A DNA stretch of 15,678 bases, taken from Bulleidia sp. Lineage in GTDB: Bacteria; Bacillota_I; Bacilli_A; Erysipelotrichales; Erysipelotrichaceae. This document shows positions 14,680-15,678 of this stretch, piece by piece. The stretch covers positions 1-15,678 of the forward strand of contig JAEDEK010000036.1 of NCBI GenBank assembly GCA_016293365.1, given 5' to 3'. Below the pieces are notes generated by a model. It was not told the DNA's origin. It ran no database searches and worked only from the letters and a program-made list of their open reading frames with translations. Each line of letters begins with the position of its first letter. Position 1 is the first letter of the stretch. Made by a program: the position numbers and the translations under genes.

Positions 14680-14685
14680 ATTATA
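14680..14685 (-). promoter_or_regulatory. Possible -10 box of the RDD-murR operon
   Basis: A consensus TATAAT lies on the minus strand 27 bases before the RDD start codon. The hexamer 17 nt further upstream is AGGCAG, a poor -35, so the promoter would be weak or activator-dependent. The position is right for this gene. Confidence 0.4.
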
Positions 14686-14718
14686 TGCAATGGTCGATTT
14701 CACTGCCTACCAGTCCCT

Positions 14719-14756
14719 GAAAATTGTTTCCACGTTGTGAAAATCGCATTGATTTT
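14719..14756. promoter_or_regulatory. Candidate operators between the RDD-murR operon and the isomerase gene
   Basis: Two inverted repeats stand in the divergent gap: GAAA-ATTG-TTTC at 14719-14730 and AAAATC-GCATT-GATTTT at 14740-14756. The second overlaps the -35 box of the isomerase promoter. TGAAA/TTTCA-type half sites are common for MurR/RpiR regulators, and such a regulator is encoded nearby, so it could bind here. This is an inference from position and symmetry. Confidence 0.35.
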
Positions 14757-14776
14757 ACAGGCAAAAACCCTATACT
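14749..14776 (+). promoter_or_regulatory. Promoter of the YieK-like isomerase gene
   Basis: TTGATT (14749-14754), a 16-nt spacer and TATACT (14771-14776) form a good vegetative promoter. Transcription would begin near 14783, giving a 44-nt leader that contains the ribosome binding site AAAGGAG at 14812-14818. Confidence 0.65.
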
Positions 14777-14826
14777 GAGGTTGTGTGTGTCGAAACTTTA
14801 AAATTCAGATTAAAGGAGACAAAAAA

Positions 14827-15555
14827 ATGAAGCTGATCATCGAAAAAGACGAACGCGCAATGAGCGAAAGCGCAATGCAGATTATCCTTGGAACAATGAT
14901 GCAGGATAAAAGAGTAAACGTATCCCTGACATCCGGACGTTCCCCAAGAATGATGTACAAGATGATGGTACCTTATGTCAAGGACCAGAAGAAGTTCGAA
15001 GACATCAACTACTACCTGTTTGACGAAGCACCATACATTGGTGAACGTGCAGGCGAAAAAGGACCAAACTGGGTCGAAATGCAGGAACTGTTCTTCAAAG
15101 ATGCAAACATTCCAGATGAGAGAGTACATTGCCCTGATTTTGACAACTGGCAGACATGGGATGAAGATATCCGTCAGGCTGGCGGCATCGATGTCATGCT
15201 GATCGGTCTTGGCTGGGATGGACACTTCTGTTCCAACTGCCCAAGATGTACACCAATGGATGGTTACACATATGCATGTGACAGAAAGGTCAAAAATGCT
15301 GTAAACCCAACATATCCTGACCGTCCTCTGCAGCCATACTCCATTACGATGGGCCCTAAATCACTGATGAGAGTCAAGCACCTTGTCATGATTGTCAATG
15401 GTAAGGAAAAGGCAGAAATCTTCAAAAAATTCCTGACAGAACCGATCAGTGATGAAATTCCTGCAACAGTTCTGAGACTTCATCCTAACTTCACAGTCAT
15501 CGCTGATGAAGAAGCTGCTTCCTTAATCACAGAAGAAGATCTCAAAGGACTTTAA
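14827..15555 (+). CDS. NagB/6-phosphogluconolactonase-fold sugar-phosphate isomerase/deaminase, E. coli YieK type
   Basis: A 242-residue cytoplasmic protein of the glucosamine-6-phosphate deaminase superfamily. SLTSGRSPRMMYKMM (33-47) matches the phosphate loop, YLFDEAPYIG (63-72) carries the Asp/Glu pair, and IGLGWDGHF (126-134) is the catalytic loop with D131 and H133. The overall pattern (MKLII start, ITMGPKSLM, ATVLRLHPNFTVIAD) is what I remember of E. coli YieK rather than of NagB. The position of the NagB catalytic Glu (five after the His) is Cys138. C135, C138 and C141 form a CxxCxxC inside this loop. Activity on an amino-sugar or other sugar phosphate is plausible but unproven. AAAGGAG precedes the ATG; a longer frame to 14785 overlaps the leader. 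It is monocistronic, with its own terminator, and divergent from the MurR/RpiR operon. Confidence 0.85.
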   Translation: MKLIIEKDERAMSESAMQIILGTMMQDKRVNVSLTSGRSPRMMYKMMVPYVKDQKKFEDINYYLFDEAPYIGERAGEKGPNWVEMQELFFKDANIPDERVHCPDFDNWQTWDEDIRQAGGIDVMLIGLGWDGHFCSNCPRCTPMDGYTYACDRKVKNAVNPTYPDRPLQPYSITMGPKSLMRVKHLVMIVNGKEKAEIFKKFLTEPISDEIPATVLRLHPNFTVIADEEAASLITEEDLKGL

Positions 15556-15572
15556 TTCTCTCAAACCAAAAG

Positions 15573-15601
15573 AAAGATGCTTTTTCGGGCATCTTTTTTC
15601 T
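15573..15601 (+). terminator. Terminator of the YieK-like gene
   Basis: AAAGATGC (15573-15580) pairs with GCATCTTT (15589-15596) around an 8-nt loop, followed by T residues to 15599. It lies 17 bases beyond the stop codon. The A-rich left flank may also give weak termination on the minus strand. Confidence 0.85.
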
Positions 15602-15678
15602 ATTGCATCTTTTGAAGTATCAGAGCACACACCCAAGCAACGATGCCTGCTTTCTGACAGCATCCACACTCATATGCA

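Noticed and set aside
15602..15678. Possible 3' end of a minus-strand gene at the right edge (stops at 15600-15602 or 15620-15622)
   Set aside because: Only 57-78 bases are available and more than one frame is open, so there is no basis to choose or name a product.

Overview
This window looks like chromosome from a moderate-GC, low-complexity-of-mobile-DNA member of the Bacillota (Firmicutes). The style of the MurR/RpiR, YitT, RDD and VanZ proteins, the rpsF-ssb-rpsR gene order and strong AGGAGG ribosome binding sites fit the Erysipelotrichia best, but that is my inference without any database search. I see no insertion sequence, prophage, CRISPR array, tRNA or rRNA. Fifteen of the seventeen genes lie on the minus strand; only a VanZ-family gene and a sugar-phosphate isomerase gene near the right end are on the plus strand.

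Reading along the minus strand from right to left: an RDD membrane protein and a MurR/RpiR regulator (14652-13217) lie divergent from a NagB-like isomerase gene of the E. coli YieK type (14827-15555). A plus-strand VanZ-like gene (12721-13212) is divergent from a cell-envelope operon: yitT, ftsE, ftsX, a coiled-coil M23 murein hydrolase and an S41 (Ctp) protease (12697-7181). ftsE/ftsX and ftsX/hydrolase overlap, so the FtsEX transporter and the hydrolase it probably controls are translationally linked. That operon ends in a strong terminator overlapping the protease stop codon.

Next come uvrB, a class I aminotransferase, an Lrp/AsnC regulator, an M29 aminopeptidase and a small OB-fold-like lipoprotein (7121-1834). 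All are nearly contiguous, with ATGA or TAA-ATG junctions between the last genes. The ribosomal/replication operon rpsF-ssb-rpsR (1701-622) follows, with a clear promoter and a structured leader that probably serves S6:S18 autoregulation, and ends at a terminator.

The left 620 bases hold no convincing whole gene. They do contain a plus-strand promoter, a self-pairing segment and a strong rho-independent terminator, which together look like an undescribed small RNA gene of about 155 nt (308-464). The points most worth a second look are this RNA, the competing structures in the rpsF leader, the FtsEX-hydrolase-protease cluster with its heptad DNA repeat, the CxxCxxC insertion in the active-site loop of the YieK-like enzyme, and the apparently leaderless divergent yitT/vanZ pair.
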